DNA of 64,000 bases. Source: Monodelphis domestica (taxonomy: Eukaryota > Chordata > Mammalia > Didelphimorphia > Didelphidae). This document shows, one piece after another, positions 37,656-50,682 of this stretch. Location of the stretch: positions 167,496,210 to 167,560,209 of the forward strand of contig NC_077234.1 of NCBI RefSeq assembly GCF_027887165.1, in the 5' to 3' direction. How positions within the stretch are numbered: position 1 is the first letter of the stretch; the number at the start of each line of letters is the position of its first letter. A program made the position numbers and the translations under genes. The notes under the pieces were generated by a model. That model searched no databases. It saw nothing but the letters and a program-made list of their open reading frames with translations, and was not told the DNA's origin.

Positions 37656-38239
37656 CCATGATTTTTTTTCAGTTATGAAACATTTATTTGTTCTTTCTCC
37701 TCCCTCTCCCTCCCCTGCACCAGAAGAAAAAGAAATACAGAAACCTTCAATATGATAAGTAGTATATATTTTAAAGAAGAGTCAACATTATATATAAGGG
37801 GGAAATACTTTTCCAATTGGTTTGGAATAAAGCACATATGCTCATTGCCAGCACTTTTAGATGATATGGTCCCAGAAATGCTAGGTATAGGAATATGACA
37901 AGGAAAAGAAAATGTGAGAATAAGCATGGCTAAAGAAATTGTAAAATTATCCATTTTACAAATATGGTAGTATACTTGGAGAACCTTAGAGAGAAAACTA
38001 ACAATAATGTAAGCAAAGTTGCAAGAAACAAAAATATTGACAGAAGTGTGTTACCTGTCACCTATGTCTTGCCTGTGGCTACAGTAAATTATGGGGTGGC
38101 AGCCACACAGTGGTAAAACTGTAGTGGCAGACAGGTTAAACCTGGGTGAGGGTAGCTGAAAGACTTTGAAACTGTTTGTGATCAGCAAAACAAACCCGAG
38201 AACTACATAAATATGATGATAAAACACTTTTTTACGCAA
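37656..38239. other. Unassigned intergenic sequence
   Basis: The first 150 bp (pyrimidine-rich, then caccagaagaaaaagaaata) could be an L1 3' end fragment; otherwise nothing recognised. Confidence 0.35.
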
Positions 38240-39795
38240 ATAAAGTGAGACCTAAATAATTGGATACATATGAATTGTTCATGGATGGGCAGAGCCAGTA
38301 TAATTCAAATGACAATCCTAACTTAACTAATCTACTTATTCAATGTCATACTGATTGAATTATTTAAAAATTATCAAGGTAGAAAAATAATAACAATGTT
38401 TTTTGGAAGAACAAAAGATAAAGAATATCAAAAGAATTAATGAAAATTGTAAAGGAAGGAGATTAATCATTTCTAGATCTAAAATGAAATTATAAAGCAG
38501 TAATTATCAAAACTATCTGACTGGCTAAAAAACAGAAAAGTAAGTTAGTGGAATAAAACAGACATACAGCAAAGAGTAACAAAAGATTATAGTAATCTAT
38601 TTGACAAAATCATAGGTTCATGTTTTGGGGATAAGAAATCACTCTTTGGTAAAACTTGTTGTAACAATTGAAAGTTAGTATGGCAGAAACTAGATTTATC
38701 ATACACCATTAACTAATATTAAAAATGGATCCATGACCTAGACATAAAAAAAGATATAAAAAGAAAATTAAAAGAACTGGAAATATATTTCAGATTTAGG
38801 GATAGGAGATGAATTTATGAGTGAAGAAGAGATGGATAGCACTATGAAATGTAAAATGTATATTTTTTACATTAAATCGAAAATATTTTGTACAAATAAA
38901 ATAAATACTGCTAAATCAGCAGAAAAGCAGAAAATTGGGAAAACTTTATAGACACCCTTTCAGATAGAGGTCTTATATCCAAAATACAGAATGAACTTTG
39001 TGAAATTTATAAGAATAAGAGCCATCACCCAAATCACAAGTGGGCAAAAGATGAACAGATAATTTTGTAATGAAGAAATCAAAGTCATATAGGTGTATGG
39101 AAAAAAAAATTCTCTAACTCACTACAGATTAGAAATGCAAAACTCTGAGGCATCATCAGACTAGCTAAAAAGACAAAGTGACGAATGTTGGAGATGCAGC
39201 AAAATTGGGACAGTAATACACTCTTTGTGGAGTTGTGAAATGATCCAACCATTCTGAAGAGTAATTTGGAATTACACCTAGAGAGTTTTAAAAATGTGTA
39301 CTCTGCTAGGATTCTTCCCCAAGAAAGTCAGGTAAAGAGGAAAAAAATGCACACATTCTAAAATATTTATAGCAGCTATCTTTGTGGTGGCAGGGAATTG
39401 AAAATTGAGGGGATGCCCATCAGTTGGGGAATGTCTAAATGAATTGTGGTATACGGTTGTGATGGAATAATAGTGTACCATAAAAACTGCATGCAGATTG
39501 TTTTTTTAAAAAATTGGAAAGAACTACATAAGATAATGAACAGCGAAATAAGTAGAACTGGGAGAATATTATACAAAGCCACAGAATTAATGCTGGAAGA
39601 ATAAACTGTGACTGTTACCTCCAGAAAGTGAATAGAAAAGTGAAACATGAAACTTAATTTATATGTACATAGTGGTATCCCTGATGATATCTTCTGTGAT
39701 GCATTGAGGGTGGGAAGGACTTGGGACACTTGTGGATGGGATTTATTATTTAGATATGAAGCAAAGTATGCTACACATATAGGAGGATTGGTAAT
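38240..39795 (+). mobile_element. L1 ORF2 C-terminal half and 3' UTR (older type)
   Basis: Markers: catggatgggcagagccagt (38281), aaattataaagcagtaatta, the RNHxW-like region, aatgttggagatgcagcaaa (39184), atcagttggggaatgtctaa (39419), gtagaactgggagaatatta (39551). The tail runs to about 39795. The many stops indicate age. Confidence 0.8.
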
Positions 39796-39954
39796 TTAAT
39801 TTATATACTATCTTCTTTTTTCTTTGTATATGGACATACTTATTTTGTTTGGCTTTGTAAAATTTGTGGGAAAAATGAAAAAAAATATTGATGATCTAGG
39901 GAGATGTCTACTCCAAACATATGATGATTTCTTCCAGCAGAATGGGAGAATAAG

Positions 39955-40203
39955 AGTAATTTGTTCCAACTGCCCTATAGACTGCTTAACCAAGCATTGT
40001 GGGATGCTTGGAGCTTTGCAAAACATTGAAGATGTCACTGCATCCCAGGCCACAGTCAATTGTCCTGAATTTTCTCTTGTCACTGGATGTCTAAGACTCA
40101 AGAAGAGGGAGACTGGCAATTTTTCACTACTCTACCTTACTAAAATCCAATTCACATGCAAGTCATTCATCATCAAAAAGGCAGGATGAGGAACAACAAT
40201 GAA
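39955..40203 (+). mobile_element. Marsupial retroposon with RTE-like end
   Basis: The blocks aagcattgtgggatgcttgg, gatgtcactgcatcccaggc, gtcactggatgtctaag and aaaatccaattcacatgcaa, ending gaggaacaacaatgaa, match a high-copy marsupial repeat I recall (ending in acgaaggacaaacaacaac). Class assignment (RTE-related) is tentative. The 121-codon open frame over it is fortuitous. Confidence 0.6.
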
Positions 40204-42237
40204 ATAAAATGGAGTTAGTCTACATATAATATCGATAATTCTCTCCAACTCTTAATCCCAGATCCTGTGATTCATTGGCCCAAAAGCTTTAGTTTAGTTT
40301 ATAAGAAATAGAGCTTTAAGAGTTTAGAACCAGAAGTAACAGATTTTGGGGGCCCTTTTATGTAGGAACAGAGGCCCAGAGAGTCTGAAGGATTTGGCAA
40401 ATCCTTCAAAAATCAGCTACTGAAGCTGGTGGCAGGGTGGGGAAAGGCAGCTCACTCTCCTGCTTCCTATTTCATTACCTTTTTCCACTATGTGACTTTG
40501 TTGATTTTTCTCCAACTACAGCTGATTAAAAGTTGAGCATTACATTGAGATCTTTTAAAAACCACTTTAAATAGTGTAAAACATTTCTGAAAACACTAGT
40601 TTTCTTTTCTCCCAAGTCAGACTTTTCTATAACTTTAATCTTTAGACCTAAAAAAAATTAATCTTCTATGTATTACCTGGAATTTTAGTGAGACTCAGAT
40701 TTTTTTGAAGAAAAAAAAAACACTTTCCTGTCTCAATAATTCCTGTTTGCTTTGGGAACTCTTTTTTTTTTTTGCCAGTGGGAGAAATACCTTCTCCTCT
40801 GCACTTGTGTCTGGAAAAGATGTTAACCAAATGCCTTTTTATTCCACAGCTCTGGCTCAGCTGAGTTCTTTTTCTTGGAAATGTAAACAAATTTTTTATT
40901 GCTGCCTGGGAATATTGAGCTTTCCTGAAAGCTTTGGTGTGCCTCTTTTACTTTAAGAAATTGGAAAGAACTTTCTGGTTAAAAGATTGTCTAATTGGGT
41001 TTTGATTAATGCTGAAAATATTTTGCCTTCCAATTCTGTTCCAAGGCATCACAAGTCTTGATTTGCTGAATCTGGACTAGGTATCTTGTTTTTCATGTCA
41101 AATGTTTCCTTTTCACATACATTATTGATTACTTTATTAACCCATTTGGCAATCTCTCCACTAAATGCCTGAAGTCTGTCACATTTTAAATACAGTAACA
41201 ATTCCACTTAACAATTTGACCTGGTGTATTTTTATTATGTGCTCAAAGAACTATGTGAAATAATAGGGATGTGACATAAAAGAGATGGTCCCAGTTTTAT
41301 TAGAGCTTACTACTTAATAGGTGAGATACAATGTATACTAAGAGTTATAATACAAAATAGAATATGGTACTGGAAAATAGATATACTAAAACACTTATAT
41401 TTGTATAAAAATATAAATATTGTAAAATAATATCTAATTATATATCATTAAAATCACATGATATTACACACAGTGCTATATGTCACATTATATGTTATAT
41501 AGGAATATCATATTATGCATTATATTACATATATTATATATAATCACTCATGTTTGTGTGTTTATATGTTATATGTTATATATATGTACATGCATACAAT
41601 TTAGTTCTATAATAGCTCTTCAAATTAGGTAATACTAACTCCATTTTAGAGAAAGAAAATAGGCTGAGAGTAATTGAAGCACTTTCTGTGTGTCACAGTT
41701 TGTAAGTTTCTGGGAGAGATATGAACTGGAGTCTTTTTGATCTTTTTTCCTTTGTCACTTGACTGCCCTGGCATTCCAAGTGTCATATGAAGCTGGGGTA
41801 AAAGATAAAAGGTCAACCTTTGACATGGATCTCAGAGAAGGTGTTATGGAAGAAAAGGAATCTTATGTGGAATTTAAATGATGAGTAAAATTTTATCAAG
41901 TAGAAATAGTCAGATGAAGTAGGTGGAGGAGAATAATCCCTGGATAAGGAAAGGCATGAGTAAAGGTCTGGATGCAAGAAAACATACTTCTGGTTCATAA
42001 GATGTGAGAGTAAGAAACACAGAGCTTGTCATTCACTCTTCATACAACCAAAAAACAAAATGAAATACCTCATCATAAATTGTAGAGTGGTAAAACCAAT
42101 AGAAGACAAGATACAGCAGTAGTCAAGCCCAGAACACTGTGGAGGAGGGACATCAAAGAGGTCCTATATTATTGGGATGAGAAGGGAGGATGCTGAGAAA
42201 GCTGGTATGGAACTTGGGTGCTACAAAACCCAAGCTG
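40204..42237. other. Unassigned sequence with MIR trace and AT-rich tract
   Basis: A reverse MIR-like stretch at about 41610-41770 (cattttagagaaagaaaata, gtcacagtttgtaagtttc). An AT-rich, tatatgtta-rich tract at 41395-41600. A body fragment of the repeat class at 7.3-7.6 kb at about 41800-42010. Confidence 0.45.
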
Positions 42238-43684
42238 CAGGGGAAAGAATGTTGGAGGGGATGTGGTAAAACTGGGATATCAATATACTGATGGTGGAGC
42301 TATGAATTTAATACAATCATTTTGGAGAGCAATTTGGAAAAATGCCCAAAGAGCCATAAATCTTTTTTTTTTTTTTTGGCTCAAGCAACACCACTAATAG
42401 GTCTGTATCCTAAAGAGATCAAAGATGGGGAAAAGGACCTACTTGTACAAAAATATTTATAGTAGCTCTTTTTGTATTGACCAAAAAAAAACTGGAAAAT
42501 AAAGGGATCTCCATAAATTAGGAAATGGTTTAACAAGTTATGGTTATATGTGACCATATGATTGTAATGCCATAAGAAATAACAAGATAACCACCAAAAA
42601 ACCAAAATAACAAAACCCTGGACTTACTTAAAATGAAGTGAAGTGAAATGAGTAGAACTAGGAGAACTTTATACATAATCCAATTGTGTACAGTTGGGAG
42701 CAATACTAAACTTTGATCAACTGTGGATGACTTAACTATTGTCAGCAATGCAATGCTCCAGGAGAACTCCATGGGGCTCATGTAATAGATGGTAATTCTG
42801 AGGGTGTATATTGATTGATACTAGATGACTAATGGATCAAGTTTTGCCTACCCTTCTCCCTGTTTTCCTCCCGCTTCAGAAGCCTTTCAGCGTTCCCTCC
42901 CCCTTTCCCTTCAACCTTCTTCTAAGTCACTCAGGGTGGACTATGATGCTTTAGAGAAAATACTCTTTTCTCTTTAACTCAAGTAAGGGCCTATTGGGGA
43001 AGAGAGGAGAGGATGGAGGATAAGGTAAGAAGGATAGGTTTCCCTTTTCTCTAAAATGAGGGTTAGGAGGATATTAAAACAAAGTCAGTCAGAGAGATAT
43101 GAGGACAACTCTCTGTCTTCTTTCTTCTGCTAATCAGTCAGGTCACCTCCAACTTGATTAATTCAAGTCCAGAGACACAATTAGCTTCTTCACCACCATC
43201 AGCCACACCAGTCAAAGCCTCAGCTTCTTCTCCACACTCTGTCAGAAGCCAAAGGCCAAAAACCTCTCAGCCATTGGCTTAGCTCCAACTGTTTTTCCCA
43301 GTAACATTCCAAATGGAATGTTCCTTTTGACTGACAGATAATGTCCTTTGCATGCATGTATATTCTCTCTTTTATACTCAGTTCAAAAAAGGCTTTCCAT
43401 ATCCATAAAAGGAGCTGATGGAGTCTGACTGTAGCTTAAAGCATACCGTTCCTCACTTCATTTCCCCCATGGATTTTTCTCTAGAGTGTGATATGTATCT
43501 TCTTTCACAACATGATGAACATAGAAATATGTATTATACAATAACATATGTATAACTTATATTACCTGCTCTTTGGGAAGGGTGGAGTGTTGGAGGGAAA
43601 GCATATGGATTATAACATATCAGGAAGTGATTGTTAAAGATTGTATTAATATGTAAAAATAAAATTGAAAAATAAAGCATAGAA
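42238..43684 (+). mobile_element. L1 3' end (older type) with an inserted block
   Basis: The ORF2 end (gaatgttggaggggatgtgg; gagcaatttggaaaaatgcc) and 3' UTR (gtcagcaatgcaatgctcca at 42751) are interrupted. The 3' UTR resumes at gctgatggagtctgactg (43413) and ends gtaaaaataaaattgaaaaa (about 43656). The block between does not belong to the L1. Confidence 0.75.
42785..43410. other. Unclassified insertion inside an L1 3' UTR
   Basis: About 625 bp with a C/T-rich left part (ccctccccctttcccttc) and a mixed right part. Size and position suggest a solo LTR or other retroelement piece. I cannot fix ends or duplication, so the class is open. Confidence 0.45.
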
Positions 43685-44005
43685 TGAGGATGAGTACTTA
43701 AAATTGACAATAGCTTAAATTATCATATGAATGGGGTATAACATGACATGAGACTGGAAAAGTAGAGTGTGCAAAGCCTATGGAAGGTCTGGAATGACAG
43801 ACTAAGGAATTTAGACATTATTTGCTAGGTAGGTAGTCATAGAAGGATTTAGAGCATAAGAATGATATGATTGAATCTGAGTATAACCTGGTAGAAGTGT
43901 GAAAGGGTAGGCTATATGAAGGCAAGATAGCAAGTGGGAAGTCCAGTTATAAGGATATTTTATTTGTGCTGATAGAATTTAAGGAGGGCCTATTCTAGGG
44001 TTAGA
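43685..44005. repeat. Old repeat related to 7.3-7.6 kb block
   Basis: The blocks ggaatttagacattatttgc and agcataagaatgatatgatt parallel those at about 7.55-7.65 kb. Confidence 0.4.
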
Positions 44006-44170
44006 GCAATGGGAAGATAAAGATTTTTCCCTTGATTTAACAATCAAATGTACCCCAAAGTAGAAGAAGTTGCTGTAGGAGACTGTTTCACTATTGGTCT
44101 TCAAACAGAGAATATATAATTGAGGAAGTTCTACAGGCTGGCCTTGTTTAAGTATATGCCAGAATGTATT

Positions 44171-44430
44171 TAGGATTCAGCTAGATGGCTCAGTGGATAG
44201 AGCAGTGTACCTACAATCAGAAAGATCTGAGTCCAATTCCAGCCTCATAAACCTAGTAGGTATGTGAACCATAGGTAAGCCACTTAAACTCTGTTTGCCT
44301 TAATCCACTGGACAAGGCAATGACAAGCCATCCTGTATGTTTGCCAATAAAACCCCAGACAGCATTGGCATGCCATGGTCCACAGGGTCACAAATAGACA
44401 GACATGACTAAATAACTGAACAATAATGGG
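44171..44430 (+). mobile_element. MAR1-type CORE-SINE
   Basis: tggctcagtggatagagcag head, gagtccaattccagcct B-box remnant, and an RTE-type tail (cagggtcacaaatagacaga ... ctgaacaataat). Confidence 0.85.
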
Positions 44431-44621
44431 ATATCTTCAAGCATTTTAAAGTAACTTCCAAAGATCAGGTCTAAATGCACATTTCCATGGCATTCCCTTA
44501 GAGACCTTATTTACTCAATAGGCTTTAGGTCAATTGAATTAATCATGGAAGTCTTTGCAGGTGTTAAATACAAAGCACTCTCTAACTAATATTGTTTTTT
44601 TCTATTTAAATGGGTGTTATT

Positions 44622-46452
44622 CAGTATCAGATCTTAAATTGTACTATAAATCAATGACCATCAAAACAATATGGTACTGGCTAAGAGACAGAAGGGAGCA
44701 TCAATGGAATAGACTTGAGGTAAATACCCTCAACAAGATAGTGTGTGATAAACCCAAAGACCCCAGCTTTTGGGACAAAAATCCACTGTGTGACAAAAAC
44801 TGCTGGGAAAATTGGAAAACAGTATAGGAGAGATTAGGTCTAGATCAACATCTCACACCCTAAACCAAAATAAATTCAGAATGGGCAAATGGCTGAAATA
44901 TAAAGAAGGAAACCTATAAATAAATTAGGTGAACATAGAATAGTATATCCATCAGATCTATGGGATAGAAAAGAATTTAAGACCAAGTAAGAAATAGAGA
45001 ATACCACAAAATATAAAATGAAAAAAAATTTGATTACATTAAATTAAAAAGGGTTTGTACAAACAAAACCAATGCAACCAAAATTAGAAGGGATGAAACA
45101 AATTGGAAAAAAATATTTATAACAAAAACCTCTGACAAAGATCTAATTTCTCAAATTTATAAGCAAATAAATCAATTGTACAAAAAATCAAGCCATTCCT
45201 CAATTGATAAATAGGCAAGGGTCAAAAATAGGCAGTTTTTAGATAAAGAAATCAAAATTATCAATAAGTGCATGAAAAAGTGTTCTAAATCTATCATAAT
45301 TAGAAAAATGCAAATCAAAACAATTTTTGAGATACCACTTCACACATAGTAGATTTGCTAGTATGACAACAAAGGAAAGGAATAAATGTTGGAGAGGATG
45401 TAGCAAAATGGGGACACTAATGCATTGCTGGTGGAGTTGTTAATTGATCCAACCATTCTGGAAGGCAATTTGGAATTATGCCCAAAGGGCTTTAAATGAC
45501 TGCCTGCCCTGTCATTCAGTGATATCATTTGTTGTACCCCAAAGAGATAATAAGGGAAAAGACTTATACAAAAATATTTATAGCCAAGCTCTTTGTGGTA
45601 ACAAAAAATTGGAAATTGGAAAAGGAGGGGGTGTCCATACCAATTGGGGAATGGCTGAACAAATTGTGGTATCTGTTGGAAATGGAATATTATTGTGTGG
45701 AAAGGAATAATGAACTGGAGGAATTCCATGTGAACTGTAATGACCTCCAGGAATTGATGCAGAGTGAAAGGAGTAGAACCAGGAGAATGTTGTACACAGA
45801 GAGTGACACTGTGATATAATGGAATGTAATGAACTTCTCTACTAGCAGCAATGCCATGATACAAGACAAGTCTGAGGGACTTATGAGAAAGAATGCTATC
45901 CACATCCAGAGGAAGAACTGTGGGAGTAGAAACACAGAAAAAAATATTTCCTTGATCATGTGGTTTGGTGGGAATATGATTGGGGATGTAGATTCTAAAT
46001 GATCACTCTACTGCAAATATTAATAATATGAAAATAGGTCTTGATCAATGATTCATGTAAAACCCAGTTGAATTGTTCATTGTCTATGGGGTTGGGGAGG
46101 GAGAACAGGGAAAAGAATATGAATGATTTAACTATGGAAATATATTCTAAAGAAAATAAATAAATAAATAACTTGTAAAGAACTACACTAGATAATGAAT
46201 AGCAAAATGAATAGAGCCAAGAGAATATTATATACAGCCACAGATTTATTACCTGAACGACTTGTGAATGTTTATCTCCAGAGAATGAACTGAAAAATAG
46301 AAATATGAAAGGTATAATTTATATATACACATTTGTGTATATTTGTCTCCTGAATTATGCCTTCTATGATGCAGGAAGTTAAAGAGAGGGGGGCTGGGAG
46401 GGAAAGAAAGAGATACAGAGACTTGTAAATAAATTGTATTAATTAAAAAATA
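44622..46452 (+). mobile_element. L1 insertion with TSD and extra 3' segment
   Basis: 5'-truncated L1 starting in ORF2 (SDLKLYYKSMTIKTIWYWL, then NPLCDKNCWENWKTV at about 44786-44826). It runs through the ORF2 end (IPIGEWLNKLWYL) and the 3' UTR to an aataaataaataaataa tail at about 46150-46170. It then continues with 280 bp of a different, older L1 3' end and a second A-rich tail. The 14-bp duplication AAATGGGTGTTATT (44608-44621 and 46453-46466) is perfect and encloses both parts. ORF2 carries stops. Confidence 0.8.
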
Positions 46453-46466
46453 AAATGGGTGTTATT

Positions 46467-46893
46467 ATGATATTAGGGCAAATATGTGCACCATGTCTCT
46501 TATCTATTGGATCTTAGGCAAAAGTGCTGAAACTTAGTGCCCAAAAGGGATGATATAGAAAACACTAAATAGCTCTTAAGTCTCCATAACATGGCCAGGG
46601 TGTTGTGCTATATTACTCCAAAATATGAGGCCCTATTTTACTAAGCCAGAATATAGGTAGTCTGGGATACCAAAAATCAAAAGTGTATGTATGTCTGGGT
46701 ATGTATCTCACTGTTTCCCTCCATTACACATTTATGGAACAAGCTTGAATCAGCTCAAGAAAACCAATAGATAAATGTTGAGCATGGGTACTTATACCTT
46801 GGAGTGCTTTTTTTTTGGGGGGGGGTTGAGATTTTTTTAAAGTGATGGAGAAATTTTAATAATGCATATTAAACTTAAAAGTATATCATACAT
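46467..46893. other. Unassigned sequence
   Basis: A T and G run at 46809-46826; nothing else recognised. Confidence 0.35.
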
Positions 46894-47760
46894 TGTAAGG
46901 ATGATATTAGAAAATAAGTATTGTTTTATTAGTTTAGGAATAAGAAGTAAGGTGGTTGGCTTGAGAAAAGAACTGGAATTTGAAGCAGAGCTGAGAGAGC
47001 ATGTTAATTCCAACTGCTGACAAGTATAACCATTTTTCTATGTCAATTACTCTCTTTGGCAGTTGGGGGTTGGTGTCTGGCAGTTGGCAGGGACACACTC
47101 TCAGAGACTCCCTCTTAAGGCTGGGGGAGGTAACATCTTTGCTTCTCTCTCTGTCTGAGGGAAAGACCTGAAGGAGCTCAGTGTTTTCTTTTCCCAACTT
47201 GGGAAACACTATTGACTATCTATTGTGGTTTTTATCGATTATTTAACTCTGAGAAGGCCAAAGAAAAACCTGGTCTTTGGTTTGGACTCTGAGTCTGTTA
47301 AAACTTGTTGAGACTCAAGCAGCTAGCCTTTGCTATTTTATAATTTGAAAGTGAAGTTAAGATTTATAAGGATAATAGTGGTAGTTTTTATTTAGATAGT
47401 ATAAATTTGGGTTAGTCAGATCAGGGAGGAGGAGTGTAGCCTGTAAAACACAGGAGAAGCAGTTCCTTGTGTAACCTGGAAGTTTATTTGGGTGGATTTA
47501 GAATCCCTTAGAATTAGAAATCCTTTATTTATCCTTGTATATCTCTATAAATAGTTTATTTTATAATAAGAGTCTCTCTAGTGTTCTTGCACCCAGCCCT
47601 GAAGGGAAGTTCACTTTTGAGCTTCACTTCATCACTGAGGTTACTTTTGATTACATCTATCAAAAGTATCCAAACAGTTTTTGAACAGTTTTGAGCAGTT
47701 TTTCTATCTATTGTGTGCAGCTTGCCATTATCATTATTCATCATATTTATTTTTACAACA
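46894..47760 (-). mobile_element. Candidate solo LTR
   Basis: On the minus strand the unit runs TGTTGTAAAA (47760) to CCTTACA (46894). The flanks are TACAT (46889-46893) and TACAA (47761-47765), a 5-bp duplication with one mismatch. An AATAAA on the minus strand lies about 30 bp before the 3' end. The 867-bp length and composition suit an LTR; no internal part is present. It could instead be another old retroelement. Confidence 0.5.
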
Positions 47761-47765
47761 TACAA

Positions 47766-49897
47766 ATATTTATCCTGAAGAACTGATTGTTAAATATTTA
47801 TCAGCACACCACTGATTATACTGTTTACTATTCAAGGCATTTCAACAGGCCACCTTATGCTTTTTCATAAATTTATGTCCACTTATACCTACAGCTATCC
47901 AAGGGTTTTGAATAACTTCAGATATTTTTTTTTCTGTTAACAGAGAGGAAAGCAAACTGAAGAGAAGAAAAAAAAGATGATGAAACAAAGTAAAGAGAGT
48001 GACAATGTCAGCTCACTCAGTAGTCAAATAATAGCTTTCCTTTAAAAGCTAAGAGGGAGTTAAATTATTAAGCAGAGAAAAGAAAGATCTCTATTTTCCC
48101 CTTTATAGTTATACCTATAACTTGGAAGCCTGGTGTGAGTATAATCTTTTGACCCTGTGAAAATGCACTCTATCATGGGCCAGACATAAGGAATTCTGGT
48201 AGTTGAGTAAAAGCCCATTGAGCTTTTGGAGGGAAAGGGGTGTATAGTGTAACATATGGCTATTTCTGCAAATGGTTGAAGTAGACTAGATCCAGAAATA
48301 ATGATAATTGGAGATATTGAGGAACTAAAGAGCCAGAGTGTTCAGATCAGTCAGAAGGTATGGTGGAGAAGAAAACTGTGAACTCGCTTATGAATGGGGG
48401 AGAGTGACCTGGGCTACCACGAAAGGTTCCTTGGTAAGACCAACTTGTATCCCTCTTCACATGCCACTTCCCAGGAAACAAAGTAATGGCTTTCCTCTGC
48501 TGATTTGTCTCCCCTGATCTTGCTTATTCCTAAGGGCATGAATCCCAAGGACAATAATTTTGTCCCATATTTGTTTTCTATCTCTTCCTTAGCATAATGC
48601 TCTGTACATATTAGGTAGTCAATATTCATTACTTATATTTTTGAGATTTCATATCTTTTCTAAACAATTCACTTTCCTATAAATATGTGAAAAAACACAT
48701 TTATTTAGTATTTATTATGTGCCAGAAACTGTACTAAATACTGGGTATATAGATACAAAAGCAATGTGGTTCCTGCTCTCAAGAAACTTATATTCTAATA
48801 TATCATATAGCAGAATGGTTGCCATAGTCTAAAGGAATCACTTGGAGAACAATAGGGAATACAAAACAGTAGACATGCTCTTTCATGGAAAAATATCCTT
48901 TCAACAAAAATAATTCATTCCAACCAGCATAATCAATACTTAAAAACATATATAAAGCTCTGTGTCCATAATTCTATATCTCTCTAAGGAAAGAAGGAAG
49001 ATGCCATCTTCTATTTGATATTGGGATTAAATATTAAATATTCAGATATATGACTGTTTTAAGATTAATATCCTTAATACTTTATGGTATTCCCATGTTT
49101 CCTTGAATTCCTCATGTTCTCCCTTTCTTATGATGTAATAATATTCATTCCCATTCATTTGTCATAGTTTGTCCAGTTATTTCCCAATTGAGGAAATTTA
49201 CTTTATTTTAAAAATACTTGCTACCACAAAATAGTTCTTATTAATATTTTATGTATGTGATCTGTGCTTTGGTCTTTGATCTCCTTGAGGATATATATGC
49301 TCACCACTGACAACTCTAGGTCAAAAGTTCTGGCCAGTTTAGTCACTTTAATATTGAATATGATCCCAGAGGCTCAGGGCCATCACAGACCTTTTCCAAA
49401 GTGAATTCAAAGCAATTACTCATCATCCTAACTGGCTTGGATTTCCCTAGGTTCTCTTGACCAGAATAATGTGTTTCAGGGCAAGTCTGATTCTGAGGAC
49501 CAAACCAGAGCACAATGTGTTATATTGAAAGAACCTCATAATTTCCCCAGTTTAAACACATTTGTCAAGTATTTGCAAAACTGGCAAGTTGGAGTGAGGG
49601 AGAGAAGGTAGAACACATCAGAAAAATGTTCTATAATTTTCAAAGCTCTGTAATATACATATTATTTCATTCAACCCAGATTAGGATCAAAGTTTACTAG
49701 CAGTCTTGGTTTTGTTCATTTTAAAAGGATGACACAATATGACTCAAATGTGATACAAGAATCACTATTTGACTGCTATAATTCTTTTTAATAAACCATA
49801 TCATGGATGAAATATTTATTCAGAAGCTGGATGGAAAATGATCAGAATGATAAGGATACTCAAAAGGAGTCCATGATCATTGTTTTAAAAAAGCTAA
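47766..49897. other. Mostly unassigned sequence with L2 traces
   Basis: An L2 3' end at about 48515-48645 (atgctctgtacatattaggt) and a reverse L2-tail repeat at 48695-48800 (tattatgtgccagaaactgt). No gene is seen. Confidence 0.45.
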
Positions 49898-50682
49898 AAG
49901 AATCAAAACAACTCTGAGGTACCACCTCACACCTAGCAGATTAGCTAACATGAAAGTAATAAAGGGAAAGGAATAAATGTTGGAGGGGATGTGGCTAAAT
50001 TGGGACATTAATACATTGCTGGTAGAGTTGTGAATTGATCTAACCATTCTGGATGGCAATTTGGAACTATGCCCAAAGGGCTTTAAAAGACTGCCTGCCC
50101 TGGTGGCAAAAAATTGGAAAATGAGGGGCTGCCCTTTAATTGGGGGATGGCTTAACAAATGGTGGTATCTGTTGGTGATAGAATACTATTGTGCTCAAAG
50201 GAATAATGAACTGGAAGAATTCCATGGGAACTGGAACAACCTCCAGGAATTGATGCAGAGTTAAAGGAGCAGAACCAGGAGAACATTGTACACAGAGATC
50301 GATACACTGTGGCACAATCAAATGTAATGGACTTCTCTACTAGCAGCAATGCAATGATACAAGACAATTCTGAGGGACTTATGAGAATGAACATTATCCA
50401 CATCCAGAGAAAGAACTGTGGGAGTAGAAACACAGAAGAAAAACAATTGCTTGATCACTTGGGTTGATGGGGATATGATTGGGGATGTAGACTTTAAATG
50501 ACCACCCTAGTAAAATTATCAATAATATGGAAATAGGTCTTGATCAATGACACAAGTACAACCAAGTGAAATTGTGTGTCAGCTATATTGGGGGTGGGTA
50601 GGAGGGGGTGAAGAACATGAATCATGTAACCATAGAAAATATTCTTAATTAATTATTTTTTCAATTATTAAAAAAAAGAAAG
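49898..50682 (+). mobile_element. L1 ORF2 end and 3' UTR with internal deletion
   Basis: The same subfamily as the 44.6-46.17 kb copy: caaaacaactctgaggtacc, tggaggggatgtggctaaat, ggaattgatgcagagttaaa, ggtcttgatcaatgacac. About 100 bp around 50100 are missing compared with that copy (gcctgccc joins directly to tggtggcaaaa). Confidence 0.85.

Noticed and set aside
39824-40189. A 121-codon open frame, + strand, with several cysteines
   Set aside because: It covers a high-copy retroposon-like repeat; no recognisable domain and probably a chance frame.
45358-45903. A 181-codon open frame on the minus strand
   Set aside because: It is the antisense of the L1 ORF2 end and 3' UTR. The + strand carries the recognisable L1 protein traces.
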